Shown here piece after piece: positions 16,470-25,158 of a DNA stretch of 64,000 nucleotides. Source of the DNA: JBQTKD01 sp052389435 (lineage in GTDB: Bacteria > Actinomycetota > Actinomycetes > Sporichthyales > Sporichthyaceae). Positions within the stretch are counted from its first letter, which is position 1, and each line of letters starts with the position of its first letter. The position numbers and the translations under genes were made by a program. The stretch lies in contig JBQTIB010000059.1 of assembly GCA_052389435.1 (NCBI GenBank), positions 1 through 64,000 on the forward strand, in the 5' to 3' direction. A model generated the notes under the pieces. The model saw only the letters and a program-made list of their open reading frames with translations. It was not told the origin of the DNA and made no database searches.

Positions 16470-17306
16470 GTGGATCTCGCCCGCCTGCTGGACCCGGAGG
16501 GTCCGCACGCCCGTGTCGCGGCCGTGGCCGTGCTGGGCGCGATGCTGGTCGGCGGATGCTCGCTGACCGACGGCGACGGCGAGGAGCCGTCCGCGGCCGC
16601 CGTCGCAGCCGCGGCGGCGGTCGACGAGCAGCGGACTGCACAGCTCGCCTCCGTCGTCGCGTGCGATCTCGGCGGGCCCGAGACTCGGCTGTCGCGCCCG
16701 ACGCCGCCAGCCGGTTCCGAGCCGACGACGGCGGCGGTGTTTCCCGCGTCGACCGCACGCGGCGCGCTCGAGGACCTTCGGGTGCAGGGTCTGGACTGGA
16801 CCGAACAGCGCCTGACGACGTCGACCTACCGGTACACCGCCTCGGTCGCGGGAAGGGTTCGCGCGGCGGTCGACGTCGTGCGCTCGGGCGCGCAGTGGAC
16901 GTGGGAGGCCTCGGCCTTCTGCGACCAGGCCGAGTTGCCCGAGAGCACCGACGCCTCCGCCGGGGTGGTGGTCTGGACGAACGCGCAGGGCGCTCGGGTG
17001 TCCACCCGAGCGGTGCACAGCTGGCAGTTCGACCGCCACCGGCAGCAGTGCTTCGGCGAGCGGGTGCGGATCGTCGCGGTCGACGGCGTCGAGTACGTCT
17101 CGGATCCGCTGCACAGCTTCCAGGGCACCGCCCACGGCAGCTATCGGGACGCGGCCCCGCTGCCGGCCGACGCCGTCGACACGGGCCTGCGGTCCGACGG
17201 GGCGGCGCTCTGGCGGGGCAAGGACCGCAACAGCGTGTACCTCGTGGAACCGACCAACACCCGGCGCCTGCCGCGGCTGAAGTCCGGCCCGCCGGGGTTC
17301 TGCTGA
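16470..17306 (+). CDS. Secreted lipoprotein of unknown function
   Basis: This 278-aa protein has an N-terminal hydrophobic segment ending in a lipobox (MLVGGC, Cys about 30), so it is predicted to be exported and lipid-anchored. After an Ala-rich linker comes a domain with several cysteines (VACDLGG; SAFCDQ; RQQCFGE; PPGFC at the C-terminus) that could form disulphides outside the cell. Start is GTG 16470. It is the first chromosomal gene after the tRNA and converges on der with a 10-base gap. Function not recognised. Confidence 0.7.
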   Translation: MDLARLLDPEGPHARVAAVAVLGAMLVGGCSLTDGDGEEPSAAAVAAAAAVDEQRTAQLASVVACDLGGPETRLSRPTPPAGSEPTTAAVFPASTARGALEDLRVQGLDWTEQRLTTSTYRYTASVAGRVRAAVDVVRSGAQWTWEASAFCDQAELPESTDASAGVVVWTNAQGARVSTRAVHSWQFDRHRQQCFGERVRIVAVDGVEYVSDPLHSFQGTAHGSYRDAAPLPADAVDTGLRSDGAALWRGKDRNSVYLVEPTNTRRLPRLKSGPPGFC

Positions 17307-17316
17307 GGGCCCGCGA

Positions 17317-18765
17317 CTACCGCTTGCGCTTCTCCCGGACCTTCACCGACAGGTCGATGGGGGTGCCGACGAAGCCGAACTCCTCGCGCAGCTTGCGTTC
17401 CACGAACCGGCGGTATCCGGCCTCGAGGAAGCCCGAGGCGAACAGGACGAACCGCGGCGGACGGGTGGCGGCCTGCGTCGCGAACAGGATCCGCGGCTGC
17501 TTGCCGCCGCGGATCGGGTGCGGGTTCGCCGAGACGAGCGCGCCGATGAACGAGTTCAGCTTGCCCGTCGGCACGCGCTGGTCCCAGGAGGCGAGCGAGG
17601 TCTCGATCGCGGGCACGAGCTTGTCGACGGCGCGGCCCGTGCGAGCGGAGATGTTGACGCGCAGCGCCCACGGGACCCGGACGAGTTCCTTCTCGATTTC
17701 GCGCTCGAGGTAGTAGCGGCGCTCCTCGTCGATCAGGTCCCACTTGTTGTACGCGACGACCAGCGCGCGACCGGCCTCGACGACCATCGACAGGATGCGG
17801 GTGTCCTGCTCGCTGATCGGCTCGAAGCAGTCGATCAGGACGACGGCGACCTCGGCGGAGTCGAGTGCGGCGGCGGTGCGCAGGCTGGCGAAGTACTCGT
17901 GACCCGAGGCCGTGTTCACCCGCCGGCGGATGCCCGCGGTGTCGACGAACTTCCAGACCTTGCCGCCGAGTTCGATGAGCTCGTCGACCGGGTCCACGGT
18001 GGTGCCGGCGACGGCGTCCACCACGACGCGGTTGGACCCGGCGAGCTTGTTCAGCAGCGAGGACTTGCCGACGTTCGGCTTGCCGACGAGCGCCACGCGA
18101 CGCGGTCCGCCGACGGCCGCACCGGCCTCGCGGCTCGGTTCGGGGAGTGCGTCGAGCGCCGCGTCGAGCAGGTCGCCGGAGCCGCGGCCGTGCAGCGCCG
18201 AGACGGGGTAGGGCTGGCCGAGGCCGAGCGACCAGAGCATCGCGGCCTCGGACTCGGTGGAGGGCCCGTCGACCTTGTTCGCCGCGAGCACGACGGGCTT
18301 CTTCGAGCCCCGCAGGATCTTGACCACGGCCTCGTCGTGGTCGGTGGCGCCCACGGTCGCGTCCACCACGAACAGCACGGCGTCCGCGGCCTGGACCGCG
18401 AGTTCGGCCTGCGCGGTGATCGAGGCGCGCAGCCCTTCGCCGTCGGGGTCCCAGCCGCCGGTGTCGACGACGGTGAAGCGCCGCCCGTTCCACTCCGCGT
18501 CGTAGGCCACGCGGTCGCGGGTCACGCCGGGCTTGTCCTCGGTGACGGCCTCGCGGCGGCCGATGATGCGGTTCACGAGGGTGGACTTGCCGACGTTCGG
18601 CCGGCCGACCACCGCAAGGACCGGCAGGACCTCGGTGGTGGCCTCCTCGTCGGCCCACTCCCGGCCGTCGAACTCGAACTCGGCGAAGTCTGCCTCGTCG
18701 AACTCGTAGTCGCCGTCGGTCTCGGCCGTGGTGTCGGGCGCGGAGTCGGGGGTCGAGCTGTTCAT
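17317..18765 (-). CDS. der: Ribosome-biogenesis GTPase Der (EngA)
   Basis: This 482-aa protein has two tandem GTPase domains. Domain 1 shows G1 GRPNVGKST (about 58), G3 DTGGW and G4 NKVD; domain 2 shows G1 GKPNVGKSS (about 230), G3 DTAGI and G4 NKWD; a KH-like C-terminal domain ends REKRKR. Der is needed for 50S subunit maturation. The first about 50 residues are acidic and disordered, an actinobacterial feature. Start ATG 18765 begins MNSSTPDS. It follows cmk with a 51-base gap, the common cmk-der pairing. Confidence 0.97.
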   Translation of the reverse strand: MNSSTPDSAPDTTAETDGDYEFDEADFAEFEFDGREWADEEATTEVLPVLAVVGRPNVGKSTLVNRIIGRREAVTEDKPGVTRDRVAYDAEWNGRRFTVVDTGGWDPDGEGLRASITAQAELAVQAADAVLFVVDATVGATDHDEAVVKILRGSKKPVVLAANKVDGPSTESEAAMLWSLGLGQPYPVSALHGRGSGDLLDAALDALPEPSREAGAAVGGPRRVALVGKPNVGKSSLLNKLAGSNRVVVDAVAGTTVDPVDELIELGGKVWKFVDTAGIRRRVNTASGHEYFASLRTAAALDSAEVAVVLIDCFEPISEQDTRILSMVVEAGRALVVAYNKWDLIDEERRYYLEREIEKELVRVPWALRVNISARTGRAVDKLVPAIETSLASWDQRVPTGKLNSFIGALVSANPHPIRGGKQPRILFATQAATRPPRFVLFASGFLEAGYRRFVERKLREEFGFVGTPIDLSVKVREKRKR

Positions 18766-18816
18766 CGAACTACTGCTTTCTGATTGTCCATCACATACGC
18801 GCGGGCGGCGCGACAC

Positions 18817-19554
18817 TCAGTGGGCGAGGTCCCGGCCCACGGGGCCCTTCTGGGCGCGGCGCACCTGCGCGAGAACGGCCTCGATCACCTGCTCGAGGTT
18901 CAGCGCGGTCGCGTCGACCTCGATCGCGTCGGGGGCCTGCAGCAGCGGCGCGACGGTGCGGCTGGAGTCCAGCCGGTCGCGGCGGGCCAGGTCGGCTGCG
19001 GTGGTCTCGACGGAGACGTTCTGCGCACCGGCGGCGGCGAACTCGGCGCTGCGACGGCCCGCGCGGGCTTCGGCGGAGGCGGTCAGGAAGATCTTCACCG
19101 GCGCGTCGGGAGCGACGACGGTGCCGATGTCCCGACCCTCGACGACGATTCCGCCGTCGTCGGCGCAGCAGCGGGCGATGATCGCCTGCTGGATGGCGAC
19201 CAGGCGGGCGCGCACGGCCGGCACGGCGCTCACGAGGCTGACGGCGCCGGTGACCTCCGGGGTGCGGATCGGGCCGGAGACGTCGTGCCCGTCGACGGAG
19301 ATGCCCGGGGACTTCGGGTCCGTGTCGCTGAACAGCACGGGGCGCTCGGCCGCGGCGGCGACCGCGAGCGGGTCGTGGACGTCGACGCCGTGCTCGAGCA
19401 TCCAGAAGGTCATCGCGCGGTACTGCGCGCCGGTGTCGAGGTAGCGAACGCCGAGGGCCTGGGCGACGCCGCGCGACGCACTGGACTTGCCGGACCCGGA
19501 GGGTCCGTCCATGGCCACGACGAGATGCGTTTCGGCTGCGCGGGAGTTCTCCAC
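18817..19554 (-). CDS. cmk: Cytidylate kinase
   Basis: This 245-aa CMP/dCMP kinase carries an N-terminal P-loop AMDGPSGSGKSS (about 14-25), YLDTGAQYRA, the EGRDIGTVV nucleotide-binding stretch and RAGRRSAEF. It makes CDP/dCDP from the monophosphates. GTG 19554 is used; AGGAG lies about 11 bases upstream. It is immediately upstream of der. Confidence 0.95.
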   Translation of the reverse strand: MENSRAAETHLVVAMDGPSGSGKSSASRGVAQALGVRYLDTGAQYRAMTFWMLEHGVDVHDPLAVAAAAERPVLFSDTDPKSPGISVDGHDVSGPIRTPEVTGAVSLVSAVPAVRARLVAIQQAIIARCCADDGGIVVEGRDIGTVVAPDAPVKIFLTASAEARAGRRSAEFAAAGAQNVSVETTAADLARRDRLDSSRTVAPLLQAPDAIEVDATALNLEQVIEAVLAQVRRAQKGPVGRDLAH

Positions 19555-19704
19555 GGCTGCTGGGCTCCTGACCTCACCGACGGACCGCAGCGGCCAGTCA
19601 GTTCAGCCTACAGGCGCTCGGGGCACGTTCCAGGCCGCAAGCCACCGCCCTCGAGCAAGAACACACCACTCGTTGGTCACCTCGTGGCGACCCGAAATTC
19701 GCCC

Positions 19705-19770
19705 ATAGCGCACTTCGAGCACGCGATTTGCCCGAATTGTCCCAGTTTGTCCGGGCCCAGAGTGCGCTAT
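19705..19770. repeat. 10-bp inverted repeat with 46-base spacer
   Basis: ATAGCGCACT (19705-19714) and AGTGCGCTAT (19761-19770) are exact inverted repeats in the 253-base gap between the tyrA stop and cmk start. The spacer is more AT-rich than the surroundings. They could form a long-range stem or be a repeat-family member or terminator; nothing else is seen in this gap. Confidence 0.35.
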
Positions 19771-19807
19771 CGGCCGGGTTCGTCGTACTGGTGAGGCTGG
19801 TGGGACG

Positions 19808-20923
19808 TCAGGGCTGGTAGACGGCCCAGCCGCGGGAGCGGAGTTCGGCGACGAGGAGTTCCGCGACGGCGGGACGCACCGACAGCTCGGCGAGGCCGGC
19901 GGGCTGGCCGGGCGAGTGGTCGATGCGCATGTCCTCGATGTTGATGTTGGCCGCGCCGACGTCGTTCAGCAGGCGGCCGAGCTCGCCCGGCTTGTCGGGG
20001 ACCAGCACGGGCACCGCGGTCACGGGCTGCGGGGAGCCGCCGTGCTTGCCGGGCAGCGCCGCGCGGCCGAGATTGCCCGCCGCGATCGCCGCCGTGACGA
20101 CGGCGGCGGCGTCGAGATCTCCGTCGGCGTACCTGCGCAGGGCACCGATGACGGTCCCGAGATCGTTCGTCACCGCCTCGAGCACGTCGGCCACGGCGGG
20201 GGCGTTGCCGGTCAGGATCTCGGTCCACAGGCCCGGGTCGGAGGCCGCGATGCGGGTGACGTCGCGGATGCCCTGCCCGGCCAGGCCCGTCGCCACGGGA
20301 TCGGCGCCGACGAGGCGCGCCGCGACGAGGCTCGCGGCGACCTGCGGCGCGTGCGACACCAGGGCGACGGCGCCGTCGTGGGTCCTCGGGTCCATCAGCT
20401 CCGCAATCGCGTCGCACAGTTCGACGACCGCGAGCGCCGCGGCCAGCGCCGCCTCGCTGCTGAGCGCCGACGGGGTGAGCACCCAGCGCCGCCCGGCGAA
20501 CAGGTCGATGCGGGCGGCGCCCGGACCGGACCGCTCCCGGCCCGCGAGCGGGTGCCCGCCGACGAAGCTGCTCGGGTCGGCCAGCGCCTCGACGTCGCGC
20601 TGCACGTTGCCCTTGATGCTCGCGAGGTCCGTCCACGCCCGCGCCGCGCCGGCGGCCTGGAACTCGGCGAGCACCCGACCGACGATCGCCGGCGGCACGG
20701 CGAGGATGCCGATGTCCGCCGGCTCCTCGGCGCCGGTCCGCACGACTCCCCCGCCGAGCGCGGCGGCCAGCGCCGCGACCTCGGGGTCGCGATCGACGAG
20801 GTAGACCTCGACGCCGCGCGCCCGCAGGGCCAACGCGACCGAGGTGCCCATGAGGCCGGTGCCGACCACCAGCGCGCTCCGAAGCTCCGCGCTGGGCCGA
20901 TCCCGGTCCGGCACAGCGTTCAC
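19808..20923 (-). CDS. tyrA: Prephenate dehydrogenase with ACT domain
   Basis: This 371-aa enzyme of tyrosine synthesis oxidatively decarboxylates prephenate. An N-terminal NAD(P)-binding fold (ALVVGTGLMGTSVALALRA) is followed by SIKGNV, VGGHPLAGRERSG and the helical dimer domain with SHAPQV. A C-terminal ACT domain (VLVPDKPGELGRLL, NINIEDMRI) suggests feedback control by tyrosine. GTG 20923 shares one base with the TAG stop of aroH (TAGTG), so the genes are coupled. Confidence 0.95.
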   Translation of the reverse strand: MNAVPDRDRPSAELRSALVVGTGLMGTSVALALRARGVEVYLVDRDPEVAALAAALGGGVVRTGAEEPADIGILAVPPAIVGRVLAEFQAAGAARAWTDLASIKGNVQRDVEALADPSSFVGGHPLAGRERSGPGAARIDLFAGRRWVLTPSALSSEAALAAALAVVELCDAIAELMDPRTHDGAVALVSHAPQVAASLVAARLVGADPVATGLAGQGIRDVTRIAASDPGLWTEILTGNAPAVADVLEAVTNDLGTVIGALRRYADGDLDAAAVVTAAIAAGNLGRAALPGKHGGSPQPVTAVPVLVPDKPGELGRLLNDVGAANINIEDMRIDHSPGQPAGLAELSVRPAVAELLVAELRSRGWAVYQP

Positions 20924-21285
20924 TACTGCGCGATGTCCTTGCGCAGCGCCGTCGCGCCCCGCAGGTACACGTGCTGGATCTCGGCCTTGCTGCGCTCGCT
21001 CTCGGCGTGCGCGAGCACCCGGATGACCCGCGGCATCGCGCCGGCGATGTCGAGCTCCTGCGCGCACAGCAGCGGCACGTCGGTGATGCCGAGGTCGCGC
21101 GCGCCGACGGCGGGGAACTCCGAGTGCAGGTCCGGCGTCGCGGTGAACACGATGCTGATCAGGTCGTCGACGGCCAGCCCGTTGCGCTCCAGGACCGCGG
21201 ACACCAGCTCGGAGACGGAGGTCAGCATGTGCTCGCGCTCGTCCGCGTCCAGCTGGACCGCCCCGCGAATTGCCCGTACCGCCAC
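20923..21285 (-). CDS. aroH: AroH-type chorismate mutase
   Basis: This 120-aa monofunctional chorismate mutase of the trimeric AroH class turns chorismate into prephenate, the substrate of the next gene. Family features are AIRGAVQLDADE at the N-terminus, IVFTATPDLHSEFPA, and HVYLRGATALR near the C-terminus with the active-site Arg/Tyr region. The start at GTG 21285 is fixed by GGAGGAG about 5 bases upstream. Confidence 0.95.
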   Translation of the reverse strand: MAVRAIRGAVQLDADEREHMLTSVSELVSAVLERNGLAVDDLISIVFTATPDLHSEFPAVGARDLGITDVPLLCAQELDIAGAMPRVIRVLAHAESERSKAEIQHVYLRGATALRKDIAQ

Positions 21286-21331
21286 CCCTGCTCCTCCCGT
21301 AACGCGTGGTCCCAACCCTATTGCCGAGGCG

Positions 21332-22165
21332 CTAGGCCGAATCCCACTTCTTCGCGCGCGGCGCACGCTTGGCGGGCGCCTGCTTCTTCGGCTTGCTCGA
21401 CGCCTCCGAGGCGGTGAACAGCGCGGAGATTTCGACGCTGGTGAGGTGGCGCAGCCGGCCGGGGATCAGGTTGCCCATGGTGACCGGGCCGATGTCGGTG
21501 CGGATCAGCCGGGACACCGGGTGTCCGACGGCCTCGAGCAGGCGGCGCACGATGTGCGTGCGGCCCTCGTGCAGCGTCACCTCGACCATCGCGCGGCCGT
21601 GCGCGGTGTCGAGCACCCGGAAGTGGTCGACCTTCACCGGGCCGTCTTCGAGGTCGATGCCCTTGCGCAGCGTGCGGTGCAGGTCCTTGGCGATCGGCCC
21701 GGGAACCTCCGCGACGTAGACCTTCGGGACGCCGAAGGACGGGTGGGTGATGCGGTGCGCGAGGTCGCCGTCGTTGGTGAGAATCAGCAGACCCTCGGTG
21801 TCGGTGTCGAGGCGCCCGACGTGGAACAGGCGCTGCGGGAACTCCTCGATGAAGTCGCCGATGCACGGGCGACCCTCCGGGTCGCTCATTGTGCTGACCA
21901 CTCCGACCGGCTTGTTGAACAGCAGATACACCGTGTCGGTCTTGGTCGCCACCCGGGCGCCGTCCACGCGGATCTCGGCGCTGTCCGGGTCCACGCGCAT
22001 GCCCTGCTCGCGGACGCGCTTGCCGTCGACCTCGACCCGGCCCTCTTCGATCAGCTCCTCGCAGGCGCGGCGGGACCCGAGGCCCGCGGCGGCCAGCACC
22101 TTCTGCAGGCGTACGAGTTCGCCCGGCTCTCTGGGGGAAGAACCGGTGCTGTCGTCAAAGCTCAT
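21332..22165 (-). CDS. rluB: 23S rRNA pseudouridine synthase (RluB-like)
   Basis: This 277-aa RsuA/RluB-family enzyme has an N-terminal S4 RNA-binding domain (LQKVLAAAGLGSRRACEELI) and the catalytic GRLDTDTEGLL motif whose Asp starts base isomerisation. The C-terminus is Lys/Ala-rich. ATG 22165 overlaps the scpB stop by four bases (ATGA). Linkage to scpAB is widespread in Gram-positive bacteria. Confidence 0.93.
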   Translation of the reverse strand: MSFDDSTGSSPREPGELVRLQKVLAAAGLGSRRACEELIEEGRVEVDGKRVREQGMRVDPDSAEIRVDGARVATKTDTVYLLFNKPVGVVSTMSDPEGRPCIGDFIEEFPQRLFHVGRLDTDTEGLLILTNDGDLAHRITHPSFGVPKVYVAEVPGPIAKDLHRTLRKGIDLEDGPVKVDHFRVLDTAHGRAMVEVTLHEGRTHIVRRLLEAVGHPVSRLIRTDIGPVTMGNLIPGRLRHLTSVEISALFTASEASSKPKKQAPAKRAPRAKKWDSA

Positions 22166-22953
22166 CTGGAACCAGGCATCTCTACGTCGTCGAGGGCGTC
22201 CATTCCGGGCAGGAACGGCGCGAGCTCCGGCAGTTCGTCGAGCGAATCGATGCCGAGGCGGTCCAAGAAGTATCCGGTGGTTCGGTACAGGGTCGCGCCA
22301 CTGCCCTCCTCGGTGCCCGCGTCCTCGACGAGGCCCCGGGTCAGCAGGGTGCGCATCACGCCGTCGACGTTGACGCCGCGGACCGCCGCCACCCGCGAGC
22401 GGGTAACCGGCTGACGGTAGGCGACGACGGCCAGGGTCTCCAGCGCGGCCTGGGTGAGCTTGGCCTGCTGACCGTCGCGTACGAAGCGTTCGACGACGTC
22501 CGCGTAGGCGGCCGAGGTCCAGAACCGCCAGCCTCCCCCGGCCTCGCGCAGCTCGAACCCGCGGCCCTCCCGGCGGTAGGCCTCGGCCAGTTCGTGCAGG
22601 ACCGCGGAGACCTCCATGGAGGTGCACTGGCAGGCCGTCGCGAGCTCGATCTCGGTGACCGGGGCGTCGACGACCATCAACACCGACTCGATCGCCGCCC
22701 GCAGCCACTCGACCGGCACCTTCGGCGCCTCTTCGACGACGGGCGCCTCCTCGGGCTCGGCGGGAGCCCTCTCGACGGGCGCATCGCTGTGGGGGTTGTC
22801 ATCCCCCACGGCGATGTCTTCGGTTTCTTGGGTCTTCGCGGGCTCCTCGGACTCGACCGGCGCGTCGGGAGCCGCGGCCTCGGCGGGCTCCGGCTCCGGC
22901 TCGGTGTCGAGCGAGGTCAGCGCGTCGAAGAACTTGCCGCCGGTGACGCTCAC
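22162..22953 (-). CDS. scpB: Segregation and condensation protein B
   Basis: This 263-aa kleisin-associated winged-helix protein of the SMC complex carries two winged helices (VLMVVDAPVTEIELA region and TLAVVAYRQPVTRSRVAAVRG). Its N-terminal about 85 residues are acidic and Pro/Glu-rich, longer than in Bacillus. GTG 22953 overlaps the scpA stop (GTGA). Confidence 0.94.
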   Translation of the reverse strand: MSVTGGKFFDALTSLDTEPEPEPAEAAAPDAPVESEEPAKTQETEDIAVGDDNPHSDAPVERAPAEPEEAPVVEEAPKVPVEWLRAAIESVLMVVDAPVTEIELATACQCTSMEVSAVLHELAEAYRREGRGFELREAGGGWRFWTSAAYADVVERFVRDGQQAKLTQAALETLAVVAYRQPVTRSRVAAVRGVNVDGVMRTLLTRGLVEDAGTEEGSGATLYRTTGYFLDRLGIDSLDELPELAPFLPGMDALDDVEMPGSR

Positions 22954-23897
22954 TGGTCCTGCTCCCCTGCTGTGGCTTCTTCGGTGGCGGACCCGTCGTC
23001 CTCGTCGAATTCGGCGGAGGCTTCGACCTGGCCCTGCGCCGCGCCCGTCCACCGCACGTGCAGTTCCCCGAACGGGTTCTCCTGCTCGAAGGACACGTCG
23101 GTCTGGCGGAACAGCTCCAGCAGGCCGAGGAAGCGGGCGACGACGGTGAGGGTGTCCGGGGCGTCGGCGATCAGCGCGCGGAAGGTCGAGAACCCGGCCA
23201 GGCGCAGCCGATCGACCAGCACGGCGACCTGTTCGCGGACGCTGACCGTCGAGGTGTGCAGGTGCGTGATGGACACGACGGGTTCGGGCCTGGGCGTCAT
23301 CGCCTTCACCGCGAGCGCAGCGAACTGCTCCGGGCCGAGCCCGATGAGCACCTCCGGCAGCAACTGCGCGAAGGGCTCCTCCATCTCGACCGAGCGCGGG
23401 TAGCGGCGGCCGGCGTTGGCCATGCGGTCGGCGAAGACGATGGTCACCTGCTTGTACGCGCGGTACTGCAGCAGCCGGGCGAAGAGCAGGTCGCGCGCCT
23501 CGAGCAGCGCGAGGTCCTCTTCGTCGTCGACCTCGCCGGAGGGCAGCAGCCGCGCGGCCTTCAGGTCCAGCAGCGTCGCGGCGACGACGAGGAACTCGCT
23601 GGCGACGTCGAGGTCCCAGTCGTCGCCGTAGTTGCGGATGTAGGCGATGAAGTCGTCGGTGACCGTGGCCAGCGCGATCTCGGTGATGTCGAGCTTGTGC
23701 TTGGCGATCAGCCCGAGCAGCAGGTCGAACGGGCCCTCGAACACCGGAAGGTTCACCCGGAACGCGCCGCGGGGGTCGTGCACCGGCGAGGCGTCCGTCG
23801 AGGAGGCGTCCGTCGAGCAGGTGTCCGTCGAGGCGACCGACGTCTCCTCCGGGAGCGCGTCGGCCGGTTCGACCGTCTGCGTCAGCCCCACGTCCAC
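22950..23897 (-). CDS. scpA: Segregation and condensation protein A (kleisin)
   Basis: This 315-aa kleisin bridges SMC heads in chromosome condensation. Typical motifs are FEGPFDLLLGLI, HKLDITEIALA and FLVVAATLLDLKAARLLP; the C-terminal winged helix includes FLGLLELFRQ. The GTG start is at 23897. The N-terminal extension carries three STDAS-like repeats from a 15-bp DNA repeat. Confidence 0.95.
   Translation of the reverse strand: MDVGLTQTVEPADALPEETSVASTDTCSTDASSTDASPVHDPRGAFRVNLPVFEGPFDLLLGLIAKHKLDITEIALATVTDDFIAYIRNYGDDWDLDVASEFLVVAATLLDLKAARLLPSGEVDDEEDLALLEARDLLFARLLQYRAYKQVTIVFADRMANAGRRYPRSVEMEEPFAQLLPEVLIGLGPEQFAALAVKAMTPRPEPVVSITHLHTSTVSVREQVAVLVDRLRLAGFSTFRALIADAPDTLTVVARFLGLLELFRQTDVSFEQENPFGELHVRWTGAAQGQVEASAEFDEDDGSATEEATAGEQDQ
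23791..23835. repeat. 15-bp tandem repeat x3 within scpA
   Basis: GCGTCCGTCGAG occurs at 23791, 23806 and (as GTGTCC...) 23821, each with a three-base spacer. It encodes the Ser-Thr-Asp repeats in the disordered ScpA N-terminus and would be prone to slippage in multiples of five codons. Confidence 0.6.
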
Positions 23898-23943
23898 CCT
23901 CGAACCGTATCCGAGTTCTGCGGGGTCCCCCGACGGTGCGGGA

Positions 23944-25002
23944 TCAGTGCTCCATGCGCTGAAGGACCTCGCGGGCGAGCTGGCGGTAGGCCGTCGCGCC
24001 CGGGGAGTTCGTGGCGTAGGAGGTGATGGGTTCGCCGGCGACGGTGGTCTCCGGGAAGCGGACGGTGCGGCCGATGACCGTGTGGAAGACCGCGTCGCCG
24101 AAGGCCTCGACCACGCGGGACATGACCTCGCGGCCGTGCACCGTACGGGCGTCGTACATGGTCGCGAGGATGCCCTCGAGGCGCAGTTGCGGGTTGAGCC
24201 GCTCCTGCACCTTGGCGATGGTGTCGGCGAGCAGGGCGACGCCGCGCAGCGCGAAGTACTCGCACTCCAACGGCACGACGACGGCGTGCGCGGCGGTCAG
24301 GGCGTTGACGGTCAGCAGGCCGAGGGAGGGCTGGCAGTCGACGATGATCACGTCGTACTCGTGGTAGACCGGCAGCAGCGCACGCTGCAGGCACTGCTCG
24401 CGGCCGACCTCGGTGACCAGTTGGACCTCGGCCGCCGACAGGTCGATGTTGCAGGGCAGCAGGTCGAGGCCGTCGACGTTGGTCTTGAGCCGGACCTCGT
24501 CGATGCCGACCGTGCGGTCGAGCAGCAGGTTGTAGAGCGTCAGGTCGAGTTCGTGCGGGTTCACCCCGAGACCGACGGACAGCGCTCCCTGGGGGTCGAA
24601 GTCGACGAGTAGGACCCGTCGGCCGAGTTCGGCGATCGCGGCTCCCAGGTTGATGGTCGAGGTGGTCTTGCCGACCCCGCCCTTCTGGTTGCACATCGCG
24701 ATGATCTTGGCCGGCCCGTGGCGGTCGAGCGGCGGCGGCACGGGGAAGGTCGGCAGCGGGCGGCCGGTCGGGCCGATCACGACCTCCTCCGGCTCGGAGG
24801 CCGGCTGCTCGAGCACCTGCTGCGGAGCGAACTGCTCCTCAGGCGTCACCGCGCGGGCAGTCGGCGTCCAGCGCTCGCGCGGCACGGAGACGTTCACCTG
24901 CGGCAACGGCGCCAGATTCGGGGGATACAGCTGCTCGTCGCTGCGGGCGGTGGCGCCCTCGGTCGAACCGAGCGGGCGATAGCCGTAGGTCGACTCGTTC
25001 AT
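23944..25002 (-). CDS. parA: ParA/Soj-family partition ATPase
   Basis: This 352-aa protein has a disordered Pro-rich N-terminus (about 100 residues) followed by a ParA ATPase domain. It shows the deviant Walker A KGGVGKTTS (about 110), Walker A' LLVDFDPQGALS and Walker B IIVDCQPSLGLL. No parB is adjacent; this ParA paralogue lies beside scpAB in many actinobacteria, so a chromosome-organising role with the SMC complex is likely. ATG 25002 follows GGAGG. Confidence 0.92.
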   Translation of the reverse strand: MNESTYGYRPLGSTEGATARSDEQLYPPNLAPLPQVNVSVPRERWTPTARAVTPEEQFAPQQVLEQPASEPEEVVIGPTGRPLPTFPVPPPLDRHGPAKIIAMCNQKGGVGKTTSTINLGAAIAELGRRVLLVDFDPQGALSVGLGVNPHELDLTLYNLLLDRTVGIDEVRLKTNVDGLDLLPCNIDLSAAEVQLVTEVGREQCLQRALLPVYHEYDVIIVDCQPSLGLLTVNALTAAHAVVVPLECEYFALRGVALLADTIAKVQERLNPQLRLEGILATMYDARTVHGREVMSRVVEAFGDAVFHTVIGRTVRFPETTVAGEPITSYATNSPGATAYRQLAREVLQRMEH

Positions 25003-25158
25003 CCCGAGCCTTCCTCCCTGTGTGCGCGTCCCGGCGGAGACCCGTCGGCACGGTCAGATTCGCGCACCCGGGCGCCCCCGCCCGGCATCGGATGCGGCGT
25101 GTCGGCGCCTGTTCCCGCACATCGCGGGAGGCGCTGTTTCCCCTGTGAAATAAGGGAA

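Noticed and set aside
19916..22414. 832-codon plus-strand ORF
   Set aside because: Antisense shadow of tyrA, aroH and rluB caused by high third-position GC.
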